Source: Opacimonas sp964559075 (lineage in GTDB: Bacteria > Pseudomonadota > Gammaproteobacteria > Enterobacterales > Alteromonadaceae). Taken from it: 28,045 nucleotides of DNA. The translations under genes and the position numbers were made by a program. Below, one piece after another: positions 7,446 through 14,505 of this stretch. The notes beneath the pieces are model-generated. The model saw only the letters and a list, made by a program, of their open reading frames with translations, searched no databases and was not told where the DNA came from. Position 1 is the stretch's first letter; each line of letters opens with the position of its first letter. The stretch covers positions 1 through 28,045 of the forward strand of contig CAZLGJ010000023.1 in the NCBI GenBank assembly GCA_964559075.1. Reading direction: 5' to 3'.

Positions 7446-7465
7446 CGATAGCCCGCTTGCTATCG
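7446..7465. other. Hairpin CGATAGC/GCTATCG after acuI
   Basis: A perfect 7-bp stem (7446-7452 with 7459-7465) and a 6-base loop directly after the tandem repeats. No T-run follows on the plus strand, so it is not a classical terminator, though it may stabilise the 3' end of the prpE-acuI mRNA. Confidence 0.5.
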
Positions 7466-7484
7466 GTAACACTAAATACCTAGA

Positions 7485-7490
7485 TATAAT
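7485..7490 (+). promoter_or_regulatory. TATAAT box upstream of the phosphohexomutase gene
   Basis: A perfect -10 hexamer 104 bp before the gene. The -35 region is weak (TATCGG at 18 bp is the best candidate), so promoter status is tentative. Confidence 0.35.
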
Positions 7491-7491
7491 C

Positions 7492-7530
7492 AAGGCGAAT
7501 TATGAGCACTAAGCTTGTACTTCGCCTTTT
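7492..7530 (+). promoter_or_regulatory. Inverted repeat AAGGCGAA/TTCGCCTT in leader
   Basis: AAGGCGAA (7492-7499) pairs perfectly with TTCGCCTT (7521-7528), followed by TTCTTC. It may terminate prpE-acuI, but the 21-base loop is long for that. It also starts right after the TATAAT box, so it may instead be at the 5' end of the phosphohexomutase transcript. An 18-codon reading frame (ATG at 7502, stop at 7556-7558) begins 6 bases after the AAGG of the stem. Confidence 0.35.
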
Positions 7531-7593
7531 CTTCGTTACAATGGAGCAAACAGAGTAACAATACTCTCTCAATTAACTGACAAGGATGAATGC

Positions 7594-9018
7594 ATGGCTG
7601 TTTGCAGTTTGGCTATCGCGCAAAGTGGCGTAAAATTTGGAACCTCTGGCGCACGAGGTCTAGTCACCGATTTTTCGCCAATGACAGTGCAAGCCTTTAC
7701 CTCTGCATTCATTCACAGCATGCAACAAGATTTTGCCTTCTCTACAGTGGCAGTTGGCATCGATAATCGTCCCAGCTCACCCAATATTGCGCAATCTACC
7801 ATAAGTGCCTTACATGTATTGGGGATCACACCAGTCTACTGTGGCGTTTTGCCAACACCAGCTCTTGCTCTATATGCAAAGCAACACAACATTCCTTGTA
7901 TCATGGTGACGGGTTCGCATATCCCCTTTGACCGCAACGGATTAAAATTCTATTCACCTGAAGGCGAGATCACCAAAGCACACGAGCATGCAATCTTGCA
8001 GTGCGACGTTGATTTTGCTGGTTGCACACCTGCAGAATTACCTCCAATCAATACCGAAGCAGTGGCCATGTATCGCGCTCGTGCACTTGATGTGCTGCCG
8101 GAAAATTGTTTTGCTGGTAAGCACGTGGGGATCTATGAGCATTCTAGTGCTGGCCGAGATATCTATGCCGAGATCTTTACTGCACTTGGTGCACAGGTCA
8201 CGCGCCTAGAACGCTCTGATCAGTTTGTGCCCATTGATACTGAGGCGGTAGGCCCAGAAGACAAGGCCAAAGCCAGAGCCTGGTCTGCTGAGTACGGCTT
8301 TGATATGATTTTTTCCACCGATGGGGATGGGGATCGTCCGCTACTCGGCGATGAGCAAGGGCAATGGTTACGCGGTGATATCGTCGGCTTATTAACCGCA
8401 CAAGCGTTAGCTATTGAAGCATTGGCGGTGCCCGTGAGTTGTAATACTGCAATAGAAGCAAGCCAAGCGTTCAGTCACGTGACGCGTACCAAAATTGGCT
8501 CACCTTATGTGATTGAAGCGTTTGCTTCATTGGATTTTGACTATCGCTCGGTTGCTGGATTTGAAGCAAACGGCGGCTTCTTGTTAGGTACTGATGTACA
8601 GTACGTGGGGCAAACCATTTATGCCCTACCCACCCGCGATGCGTTGTTACCAGGGATCATGTTACTGGCACAAAGCGTTGCTAAAAACCAGCCGCTCAGT
8701 GCATTAGTAACGGCACTCCCCAAGCGCTTTACCGAGAGTGACCGCATTAAAAACTTTGCCACCGAAAAAAGTCAGGCGCTGCTTAAGCAGTTTAGTGCCC
8801 ATCCAAACACGCTGATTGAGGCGATGGGGATCAGTGCCGAAGTCAACCAAATCAACACTGTCGATGGTCTGCGCATTACGTTAAACACCGGTGACATTGT
8901 TCACCTTAGACCCAGTGGCAATGCGCCTGAGTTGCGCTGTTATGGCGAAAGCGAGAATGAAGCTGAAGCGGCTCACCTAGTCGAACTGACGCTGACAACT
9001 GTGCAAAATTTCAACTAA
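7594..9018 (+). CDS. Phosphomannomutase/phosphoglucomutase-family phosphohexomutase
   Basis: A 474-residue alpha-D-phosphohexomutase. All four active-site loops are visible: the phosphoserine loop TGSH at 106-109 (S108 the phospho-acceptor; usually TASH), the metal-binding loop DGDGD at 243-247, the sugar-binding loop GFEANGG at 322-328, and the phosphate-binding loop RPSGNAPELR at 439-448. The N-terminal KFGTSGARGLV is also typical. It converts hexose 6-phosphate to hexose 1-phosphate for polysaccharide or nucleotide-sugar synthesis; whether glucose or mannose is preferred cannot be told. AAGGATGA precedes the ATG. It stands alone, with no sugar-nucleotide gene beside it, so manB, pgm or glmM-like roles are not distinguished. 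Confidence 0.92.
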   Translation: MAVCSLAIAQSGVKFGTSGARGLVTDFSPMTVQAFTSAFIHSMQQDFAFSTVAVGIDNRPSSPNIAQSTISALHVLGITPVYCGVLPTPALALYAKQHNIPCIMVTGSHIPFDRNGLKFYSPEGEITKAHEHAILQCDVDFAGCTPAELPPINTEAVAMYRARALDVLPENCFAGKHVGIYEHSSAGRDIYAEIFTALGAQVTRLERSDQFVPIDTEAVGPEDKAKARAWSAEYGFDMIFSTDGDGDRPLLGDEQGQWLRGDIVGLLTAQALAIEALAVPVSCNTAIEASQAFSHVTRTKIGSPYVIEAFASLDFDYRSVAGFEANGGFLLGTDVQYVGQTIYALPTRDALLPGIMLLAQSVAKNQPLSALVTALPKRFTESDRIKNFATEKSQALLKQFSAHPNTLIEAMGISAEVNQINTVDGLRITLNTGDIVHLRPSGNAPELRCYGESENEAEAAHLVELTLTTVQNFN

Positions 9019-9033
9019 AAAGTGAGACCAACA

Positions 9034-9065
9034 ATGTTGGTCAACATAATTTATTCTGCTATTAT
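9034..9065 (+). promoter_or_regulatory. Promoter and palindromic operator of the toxin-antitoxin operon
   Basis: TTGGTC (9037-9042) and TATTAT (9060-9065) are separated by exactly 17 bp, 30 bp before the antitoxin ATG. The -35 box lies inside a palindrome, ATGTTG-GT-CAACAT (9034-9047). Phd/YefM antitoxins usually autorepress by binding such palindromes, so this is a likely operator. Confidence 0.6.
9037..9057. repeat. Left copy of direct repeat flanking the toxin-antitoxin genes
   Basis: TTGGTCAACAT (9037-9047) followed by AATTTATTCT. The same 11 bases followed by TTATTCT recur at 9741-9758, on the other side of the two genes; the copies differ by a 3-base indel. The left copy doubles as the -35/operator region. 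Confidence 0.6.
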
Positions 9066-9095
9066 CTTAGTATTGTTTGTTTGAGGTTAGCTACT

Positions 9096-9347
9096 ATGAA
9101 ACCAATGAATATCGCTGAATTAAAAGCCCACCTGTCTGAAGTAATAGCCACTGTAAATAAAACAGGTAATTCAGTGACAATTGCAAAATATGGAAAACCT
9201 ATTGCTAAAATAGTGCCATTTAGCGAAGAAGTTAAAGAGAGAAAGTTAGGCTTTGCCCTACATCTGCTCACTGCCAACAATCTCAAGGTGCAAGCTCAAG
9301 TCGATACCCCAACTGACAATGATACTCTAGACGCGTTTTATCAATGA
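9096..9347 (+). CDS. Phd/YefM-type antitoxin
   Basis: An 83-residue antitoxin. The N-terminal Phd/YefM DNA-binding fold is clear: MNIAELKAHLSEVIATVNKTG, then SVTIAKYGKPIAKIVPF, the standard pattern in which this domain ends. The C-terminal tail (about 45-83) is acidic and probably disordered until it binds the toxin. The ATG at 9096 is preferred, with GAGGT 8 bases upstream; a TTG at 9081 is in frame but would lie upstream of that site. Its stop overlaps the toxin start (ATGA), typical translational coupling. Likely represses its own promoter through the palindrome at 9034-9047. Confidence 0.93.
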   Translation: MKPMNIAELKAHLSEVIATVNKTGNSVTIAKYGKPIAKIVPFSEEVKERKLGFALHLLTANNLKVQAQVDTPTDNDTLDAFYQ

Positions 9348-9721
9348 AAATTCTGCTAGATACCTGCGCATTTGTCGACCTTGCAATCAATGCAAATAGT
9401 TTGACGGAAAACGCAAAAATAGCTTATCTAACGCACGAAATTCACCTGAGTGTTGCTTCCATTTGGGAACTAGGCCTTAAAAAGTCATTAGGGAAATTGG
9501 ACTTCAATATTGCAGGTGCAGTTGAGTTACTTCAGCAAAATGATATTAAGCTGCTTGATATAACACTGCCTACTACGCTACTAGTCAACCAGCTTCCCTA
9601 CCATCATAAAGATCCGTTTGACCGCATTATTATCGCAACTGCACAGGTCAATGACATGACATTAATGACGTCAGATTCGATCTTCGACGAGTATGACTTA
9701 GATATCATTCACTCAAGATAA
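9344..9721 (+). CDS. PIN-domain toxin (VapC-like ribonuclease)
   Basis: A 125-residue PIN-domain protein. The four acidic positions are present: D6 in LLDTCAF, E42 in VASIWELGLKKSLGKL, D94 in HHKDPFDRIIIATA, and D110 in LMTSDSIFDEYDLDII. This is the COG3744 type found with Phd-like antitoxins. PIN toxins are Mg-dependent RNases that cleave tRNA or rRNA; the specific target cannot be read here. All catalytic residues are intact so the toxin should be active. The two genes are visibly more AT-rich than their neighbours, consistent with horizontal acquisition. Confidence 0.93.
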   Translation: MKILLDTCAFVDLAINANSLTENAKIAYLTHEIHLSVASIWELGLKKSLGKLDFNIAGAVELLQQNDIKLLDITLPTTLLVNQLPYHHKDPFDRIIIATAQVNDMTLMTSDSIFDEYDLDIIHSR

Positions 9722-9740
9722 ATGTAAAAACTAACCGTTA

Positions 9741-9758
9741 TTGGTCAACATTTATTCT
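9741..9758. repeat. Right copy of direct repeat flanking the toxin-antitoxin genes
   Basis: TTGGTCAACAT followed by TTATTCT. It overlaps the last codons and stop of the minus-strand gene ending at 9752, and lacks a -10 box, so it is not a second promoter. Confidence 0.6.
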
Positions 9759-10285
9759 TTCAACGCCGCACGGATCTTGGCTTTTTGCGCCTCAGTTAAA
9801 CGACCGCCGTTAATTAGCTCCACAATCGCATCACCTAAATCCATTTCTGGGGCGTTGTATATCTCCACTTCGATCTGCTCATCCTCTGACGCGGCATCGC
9901 TATCGCTCTCTATATCAACTACGATTTCATAGTTAAGCCCCTTTTTGGTGCCTTCTACTTCAAGCATTTGACCATTGTCATCAAGCACCTTCAGCTCAAT
10001 CTCCTTTTCAAGCACAAGCGGGGTGCCAGGTATCTCAAAGTCAGCTTGTTCATGAGTTTGCATTAAGAGTAAAATCGTTTGGCGCTGTCCTTCACTTAAC
10101 TCAGGAAAAGCAGTTCGTAATGCTTGTGCATCGATGTTCTGACCAGCTGGAAATGACGCACTCAACTCGCCATCGGTTCCTTTGTACGTAATTGTTTGTA
10201 ATCCTTTATCATTTGTCGCCAACGCGTAAGGGCTGGCAAATAAACCACTCAAAAGCGAGATAGCTAAAAGGTGACGTTTCATCAT
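9752..10285 (-). CDS. Exported acidic protein of unknown function
   Basis: I do not recognise a family. The 177-residue product starts with a signal peptide (MMKRHLLAISLLSGLFASPYALA, cleavage likely near residue 23), so it should be periplasmic. The mature part is acidic (for example DIESDSDAASEDEQIEVE around 127-144) and appears beta-rich in the middle. Two short segments resemble the LTxxQ motif of Spy/CpxP-type periplasmic proteins: LSEGQ at 63-67 and LTEAQ at 163-167, each followed by basic helical sequence, but the rest does not look like Spy. It starts immediately after the elaA stop (TAA ATG ATG) with CAGGAG just upstream, so it is translationally coupled to elaA. The second ATG (10282) could be the true start. 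Confidence 0.8.
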   Translation of the reverse strand: MMKRHLLAISLLSGLFASPYALATNDKGLQTITYKGTDGELSASFPAGQNIDAQALRTAFPELSEGQRQTILLLMQTHEQADFEIPGTPLVLEKEIELKVLDDNGQMLEVEGTKKGLNYEIVVDIESDSDAASEDEQIEVEIYNAPEMDLGDAIVELINGGRLTEAQKAKIRAALKE

Positions 10286-10735
10286 TTACTCCTGTAAGCA
10301 CATATCGATATGATCAATCCCGTCCTCATCATAAATATCAGAAACGGGCACAAAATTCAGTTGTTGATAAAAACCTTGCAGATACACCTGTGCCCCAATT
10401 TGCACCCCAGCATCTGGCCAATGTTGTTGACATAGCTTGCACGCCTCACGCATTAGGGCTTCGGCAAGGCCTTTGCCGCGATGGTTCGCTGCCACTACCA
10501 CGCGTCCAATGCTCGCCTGTTGATAGCTTTGTCCCGGGGCGAGCACGCGCGCATAAGCGATGACTTCACTGCCCTCTCGCGCAAGCAGGTGGAGCGTTTG
10601 CGGATGTATATCTTTATAATCGATGTCGGGATAAACACACTGCTGCTCAACAACAAAGACATCGCTGCGCAGCTTCAATAACGAAAACAATGTGTAGTTA
10701 TCTAGTTGCGCAAAATAAAAGTGCGAAAATGTCAT
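10286..10735 (-). CDS. elaA: ElaA-family GNAT acetyltransferase
   Basis: A 149-residue GNAT protein closely resembling E. coli ElaA: LLKLRSDVFVVEQQCVYPDID, then IAYARVL, the acetyl-CoA loop region IGRVVVAANHRGKGLAEALM, HWPDAGVQIGAQVYLQGFYQ and FVPVSDIYDEDGIDHIDM. The start at 10735 is chosen because ElaA proteins begin a few residues before the LRxxVF motif; an upstream in-frame ATG at 10768 would add 11 unsupported residues. ElaA's substrate is not known. It is first of a two-gene minus-strand unit with the exported protein, and diverges from the class II aldolase. Confidence 0.9.
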   Translation of the reverse strand: MTFSHFYFAQLDNYTLFSLLKLRSDVFVVEQQCVYPDIDYKDIHPQTLHLLAREGSEVIAYARVLAPGQSYQQASIGRVVVAANHRGKGLAEALMREACKLCQQHWPDAGVQIGAQVYLQGFYQQLNFVPVSDIYDEDGIDHIDMCLQE

Positions 10736-10840
10736 CCTATGAAAATCCTCTGCGTGCAGCATTGGCAACGCGTAATCAGTGTTTGAATGTCGTTATAATG
10801 AATGTAACAATAACACTATCAAAACCAATGTGACAATTGT

Positions 10841-11611
10841 ATGAACAACATTCCCCCTATGGATTTACAGGGAACGGTCAGTCAGACCGAGTGGCAGATG
10901 CGCGTAGACTTAGCTGCGTGTTATAAATTATTGGTATTGCATGAGTGGGATGATTTAATTTATACCCATGTCAGTGCCAAAGTGCCAGGAACCGAACACT
11001 TTTTAATTAACCCATTTGGCTTGACCTTCAGTGAGGTCACGGCCTCGAACTTGGTTAAAATAGACATTAACGGCAACATCATCCAGCCCGACTGTCCATT
11101 TAGCATCAACCCTGCTGGCTTTACCATTCACAGCGCGGTCCATGCCGCTCGCGAAGATGCGACTTGCGTGATCCATATCCACCAAGATGATGCGATTGCC
11201 GTTGCCTCACAGCAGCAAGGCTTGTTGCCACTGAGTCAGTATGCCGCATTTGCCCTAGCGTCGATCTCGTATCACGGCTATGAAGGCTTAGCTGTCGATG
11301 AAAGCGAGTGCGTACGCTTACAGGCTGATTTGGGGGATGCCAACTTTATGCTCTTGCCTAACCACGGCGCGTTAACCGTGGGTCAAACCATTGGCGATGC
11401 GTTTATGCACATGTATGATTTGATCCGCGCCTGTCAAATCCAGCTTAAGATGCAGCAGTCTGGCGCAGAATTGACTTATTTACCCGACCATATTGTGCCT
11501 AACATCAAAGCCCAAGCAAATGTCGTGCACACTGGTCTCACCGGTGGACAAAAAGCATGGCCGGCAATGTTAAGACGCGTCAAACATCATTTTCCCAACT
11601 TTGATCAATAA
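10841..11611 (+). CDS. Class II aldolase/adducin-family protein
   Basis: A 256-residue class II aldolase/adducin domain protein. It has WDDLIYTHVSAKVPG, the INPAGFTIHSAVHAA segment, the zinc-binding histidines IHIHQ (H112, H114), and LLPNHGALTVG (H175). These are the metal ligands expected of L-fuculose-phosphate-type aldolases, so the site appears intact. The family includes aldolases, epimerases, decarboxylases and dehydratases. The next gene, 11 bp downstream, is an acid-sugar dehydratase, so cleavage of a 2-keto-3-deoxy acid is a reasonable guess. A TATAAT box at 10794-10799 lies 41 bp upstream, without a clear -35. The ribosome site is weak. Confidence 0.88.
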   Translation: MNNIPPMDLQGTVSQTEWQMRVDLAACYKLLVLHEWDDLIYTHVSAKVPGTEHFLINPFGLTFSEVTASNLVKIDINGNIIQPDCPFSINPAGFTIHSAVHAAREDATCVIHIHQDDAIAVASQQQGLLPLSQYAAFALASISYHGYEGLAVDESECVRLQADLGDANFMLLPNHGALTVGQTIGDAFMHMYDLIRACQIQLKMQQSGAELTYLPDHIVPNIKAQANVVHTGLTGGQKAWPAMLRRVKHHFPNFDQ

Positions 11612-11622
11612 TAGAGAACACC

Positions 11623-12798
11623 ATGAAAATTACCCACGTTGAAATATTTGATATTCACTGCCCTGAGCGCCCACCTTGGAACCCAATTTTTGTCCGTGTT
11701 CACACCGACGATGGGATCCACGGTGTGGGTGAAGCAGGTCTGGCTTATGACTGGGGGCACAGTGCGGCTGCAGCGATGATCAAAGAAATTGCCGAAGCTG
11801 TGTTAATAGGTTACGACCCGTTCAAAACCGAGGCATTATGGTCACGCATGCTGCGCGAGAGTTTTTGGGGACTAGGCGGCGGCCCGATTTTGTATGCCGC
11901 GATGTCTGCCATTGATACCGCGTTATGGGATATCAAAGGCAAGGCGCTTAACGTACCGGTCTATCAATTATTGGGTGGCAAAACTAACGATAACCTACGC
12001 ACCTATGCTTCACAACTGCAGTTTGACTGGGATGCTGAGTGCACCAAACTGATCCATCCAGAAGAATATGCTGCGGCTGCCCGCAAAGCGCTTGACGAAG
12101 GCTATGATGCAGTAAAAGTCGATCCTATCGTGTATGACGAACACGGTGAATCGAGTTTTGATCGCACTAAATTATTTACGCCCAAACAAATGAAGCTGTT
12201 TGGCGACCGCTTGCGCGCCATTCGCACCGAGGTCGGCGATGAAGTCGATATTATTTTTGAGGCGCATTCACTAATGGGCTGTGCCTCGGCCATCCAAATG
12301 GGTGCGGTGATTGAAGAAGTCGGCTGTATGATGTTTGAAGAGCCGGTTAACTACCTCAACTCCGCGGTACACAAGAAAGTCGCAGACAAACTCACCGTGC
12401 CTATCGCTGGCGGCGAGCGTTTGTACCACCGTTGGGACGTCAGACCGTATTTTGAAGATCAGAGCATTGATGTACTGCAACCGGATGTGGGCTTGAGCGG
12501 CGGCTTTACTGAGGCCAAAAAAGTCTGTGATTATGCCGATACCTACGACATTCGCGTACAAGCACACGTCTGTGGAGGCCCCGTTGCTACTGCTGCAGCC
12601 CTACAGTTAGAAGCGGCTATCCCCAATTTCTTGATCCATGAACACCATACCTATGCCATCAAGCACTGGAATCGCGAGCTGTGTATTCAAGACTACCAAC
12701 CAGAAAATGGGTCCTTTAAAGTGCCAGATTTACCGGGGATTGGCATCGAACTCAATGATGAGTTGGTCAAGCGCTCTCCGCATGTGCTAGTTAAGTAA
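11623..12798 (+). CDS. Enolase-superfamily acid-sugar dehydratase (mandelate racemase subgroup)
   Basis: A 391-residue enolase-superfamily protein of the MR/MLE type, nearest in pattern to galactonate/mannonate dehydratases (GalD, RspA/ManD). The N-terminal capping domain is followed by AIDTALWDIKGKALNVPVYQLLGG. Predicted metal ligands are E213 (in FEAHS), E239 or E240 (MFEEP) and E265 (GGERL). H215 occupies the place of the catalytic His of GalD, and a D288-H315 dyad (LQPDVG, QAHVCGGP) is visible. The usual KxK motif reads KVD (165-167). It should dehydrate a sugar acid to a 2-keto-3-deoxy acid; which sugar is unknown. Its plus-strand partner is the class II aldolase, and it converges on the lactonase gene with a 39-bp gap. 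Confidence 0.87.
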   Translation: MKITHVEIFDIHCPERPPWNPIFVRVHTDDGIHGVGEAGLAYDWGHSAAAAMIKEIAEAVLIGYDPFKTEALWSRMLRESFWGLGGGPILYAAMSAIDTALWDIKGKALNVPVYQLLGGKTNDNLRTYASQLQFDWDAECTKLIHPEEYAAAARKALDEGYDAVKVDPIVYDEHGESSFDRTKLFTPKQMKLFGDRLRAIRTEVGDEVDIIFEAHSLMGCASAIQMGAVIEEVGCMMFEEPVNYLNSAVHKKVADKLTVPIAGGERLYHRWDVRPYFEDQSIDVLQPDVGLSGGFTEAKKVCDYADTYDIRVQAHVCGGPVATAAALQLEAAIPNFLIHEHHTYAIKHWNRELCIQDYQPENGSFKVPDLPGIGIELNDELVKRSPHVLVK

Positions 12799-12837
12799 AT
12801 AATAAGTAGAAAAGTAGTTAAGTAGTTAAGACAACAC

Positions 12838-13689
12838 TTACTCAAAGTAAAGGCGCTGCGCATTAGCATAAAAAAGCTCAGGAGTATTGGCATACTCCTG
12901 AGTGATTTGCTGCCAATACTCGGCATAGGACATACGCCAAGTCAGTAAGGGAAAATTGCTGGCGATCATCACTCTATCATGCCCAAAAAGGGCGACAACA
13001 CGTTCAATCTGCGCAAACACATCAGTCATGCAAAAGTGGCGCTGCTGCATTTCCCACCCAGATGCTTTGACCGTCAAATTAGGACATTCACTCAGGCGCT
13101 CCAGCGCTGCCAAGCCACGTTGTTGAGTATCTCCATGACAGTTTGCGAATGGTGCAAACCCCTGGTGATTTAACACCCAACGCGCATAAGGTGTCTCGGA
13201 CAAAAATGTACAAACTTGGTCGACGCCTTCTCTATCGCATGCAGAAAACTGCGCCTCAAATAGCAGGCTTTTCGATGCGAGTAAGCGTAAGTTCTCCTGA
13301 ACCGTGTCATCAGAAAGCAAACTTGCTGCATCAGCATCGAGAATATGCCTGACGCCGACGAAACTGGATTGTTGTTGCAGCCGTTTGATTTGTTCTGCAA
13401 ATGCATCTGCTCCCAACCGCAGGTCACAAGTTGCGATACTTTTAAACGACAGAGTTAATGTGTCTTCATGATGCGCTAACTCACGCCATGGCGCCTGGTT
13501 ATCAAATCCGGCTTCCACGTGCACTATTGCCGCTAGCGATAGATGTTCAGGTAGCTGCAGATCCGCTTGACTACATTCCTTGGCAATAAGGGGTTTATCT
13601 GTCCAAAACGGCGGTGACTCTGGTTTTAACCAATGATAGTCACCATGTTTGAGTGCAAACAAATGACAGTGCGGGTCAATCAACTCCAT
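12838..13689 (-). CDS. Amidohydrolase-superfamily lactonase (COG3618 type)
   Basis: A 283-residue TIM-barrel hydrolase of the amidohydrolase 2/COG3618 group, which includes L-fucono- and L-rhamnono-lactonases. It opens with IDPHCH (H7, H9), has HVEAG near 57-61, VLNHQG with H175, and near the C-terminus RVMIASNFPL. That last position (N245) is Asp in many characterised lactonases (GSDWP); Asn also occurs in the family. Neighbouring SDR and dehydratase genes suggest that it opens a sugar lactone to the sugar acid. GGAG precedes the ATG. Its stop faces the dehydratase gene, and it starts 17 bp after the SDR stop, so SDR and lactonase form one operon. Confidence 0.87.
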   Translation of the reverse strand: MELIDPHCHLFALKHGDYHWLKPESPPFWTDKPLIAKECSQADLQLPEHLSLAAIVHVEAGFDNQAPWRELAHHEDTLTLSFKSIATCDLRLGADAFAEQIKRLQQQSSFVGVRHILDADAASLLSDDTVQENLRLLASKSLLFEAQFSACDREGVDQVCTFLSETPYARWVLNHQGFAPFANCHGDTQQRGLAALERLSECPNLTVKASGWEMQQRHFCMTDVFAQIERVVALFGHDRVMIASNFPLLTWRMSYAEYWQQITQEYANTPELFYANAQRLYFE

Positions 13690-13706
13690 TTTTCAACTCC
13701 ATCAAA

Positions 13707-14435
13707 CTACTGCGCAGTATAGCCGCCGTCCATCAGCTGCAGCGCGCCAGTGATAAAGCTCGCTTGCGGACTGGCTAAATACAGCGCATAACTGGCTACT
13801 TCTTCTGGTTGGGCAAGGCGATTGAGCGGCTGACAGGCTGCTTCCTCGGCATGTACTTCAGCTTTGTCACGACCACTAGCCTGACAGTAACGGTCGATGG
13901 CGCGATGATAAAGAGGGGTTTCAGTGGTACCAGGGCAAATCGCATTGGCTCGAATATTAAATTCGGCATAATCTAATGCGGTAGTTTTAACCATAGAGGC
14001 CAGCGCGTGTTTGGTCATATTGTAAGCAAACGAGTTGCGTTTACCCACCACAGCCTGTTCAGAGGCGATCAGGATAATCGCGCCATCGCGTTGCCTTTTC
14101 ATACACGGCAAAACGGCCTGTATTGCGGCATATGCGCCTTTGACATTGATATCAAACAGTTGCTGAAGCGTATCAGGAGAGGTGTCTTCAATAGTCGCCG
14201 AATGATGAACACCAGCATTAGCCACTAGTGTGGTAACGCGGTGCGATTCACAAATCGCCGCAATATGCGCATGCACCAAACCGTAATCACACACATCACA
14301 TTCGTAGAACTCGCCGACAGGACCAGCATGCTGGTCGAGGTTGCAAACAATATAATCGGCATCAGCAAACGCGCGAGCGATGGCCAAACCAATACCTGAT
14401 GAACCACCGGTAACTATCACTGTGGGCTGAGACAT
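13707..14435 (-). CDS. Short-chain dehydrogenase/reductase, NAD-preferring
   Basis: A 242-residue classical SDR. Cofactor motif TGGSSGIG at 9-16, NAG at 73-75, catalytic S125-Y138-K142 (IASE, YNMTK), and CPGTTETPL after beta-6. Asp34 at the end of beta-2 (CNLDQ) points to NAD rather than NADP. The ATG at 14435 is used because AAGGA lies 5 bases upstream and the Rossmann fold begins right after; an upstream in-frame start at 14477 would add unsupported residues. In this setting it probably oxidises an aldose to its lactone, or a 2-keto-3-deoxy acid at C4, as in the L-fucose pathway. Which of these is not decidable here. Confidence 0.9.
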   Translation of the reverse strand: MSQPTVIVTGGSSGIGLAIARAFADADYIVCNLDQHAGPVGEFYECDVCDYGLVHAHIAAICESHRVTTLVANAGVHHSATIEDTSPDTLQQLFDINVKGAYAAIQAVLPCMKRQRDGAIILIASEQAVVGKRNSFAYNMTKHALASMVKTTALDYAEFNIRANAICPGTTETPLYHRAIDRYCQASGRDKAEVHAEEAACQPLNRLAQPEEVASYALYLASPQASFITGALQLMDGGYTAQ

Positions 14436-14505
14436 AAAAATCCTTGCAAAATACGTATATGCCAACAACATACACACAATTTTGTAAAAAGTTAAGTCTC
14501 AAAAC

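Noticed and set aside
12799..12837. Terminator between the convergent sugar-acid operons
   Set aside because: Only short direct repeats (AAGTAGTT) and a 5-bp stem are visible, without a T-run.
14436..14505. Promoter and terminator between the SDR and diguanylate cyclase genes
   Set aside because: TTTACA and TATACG are present but badly spaced, and the TAAGT/ACTTA hairpin is only 5 bp; nothing firm can be called.
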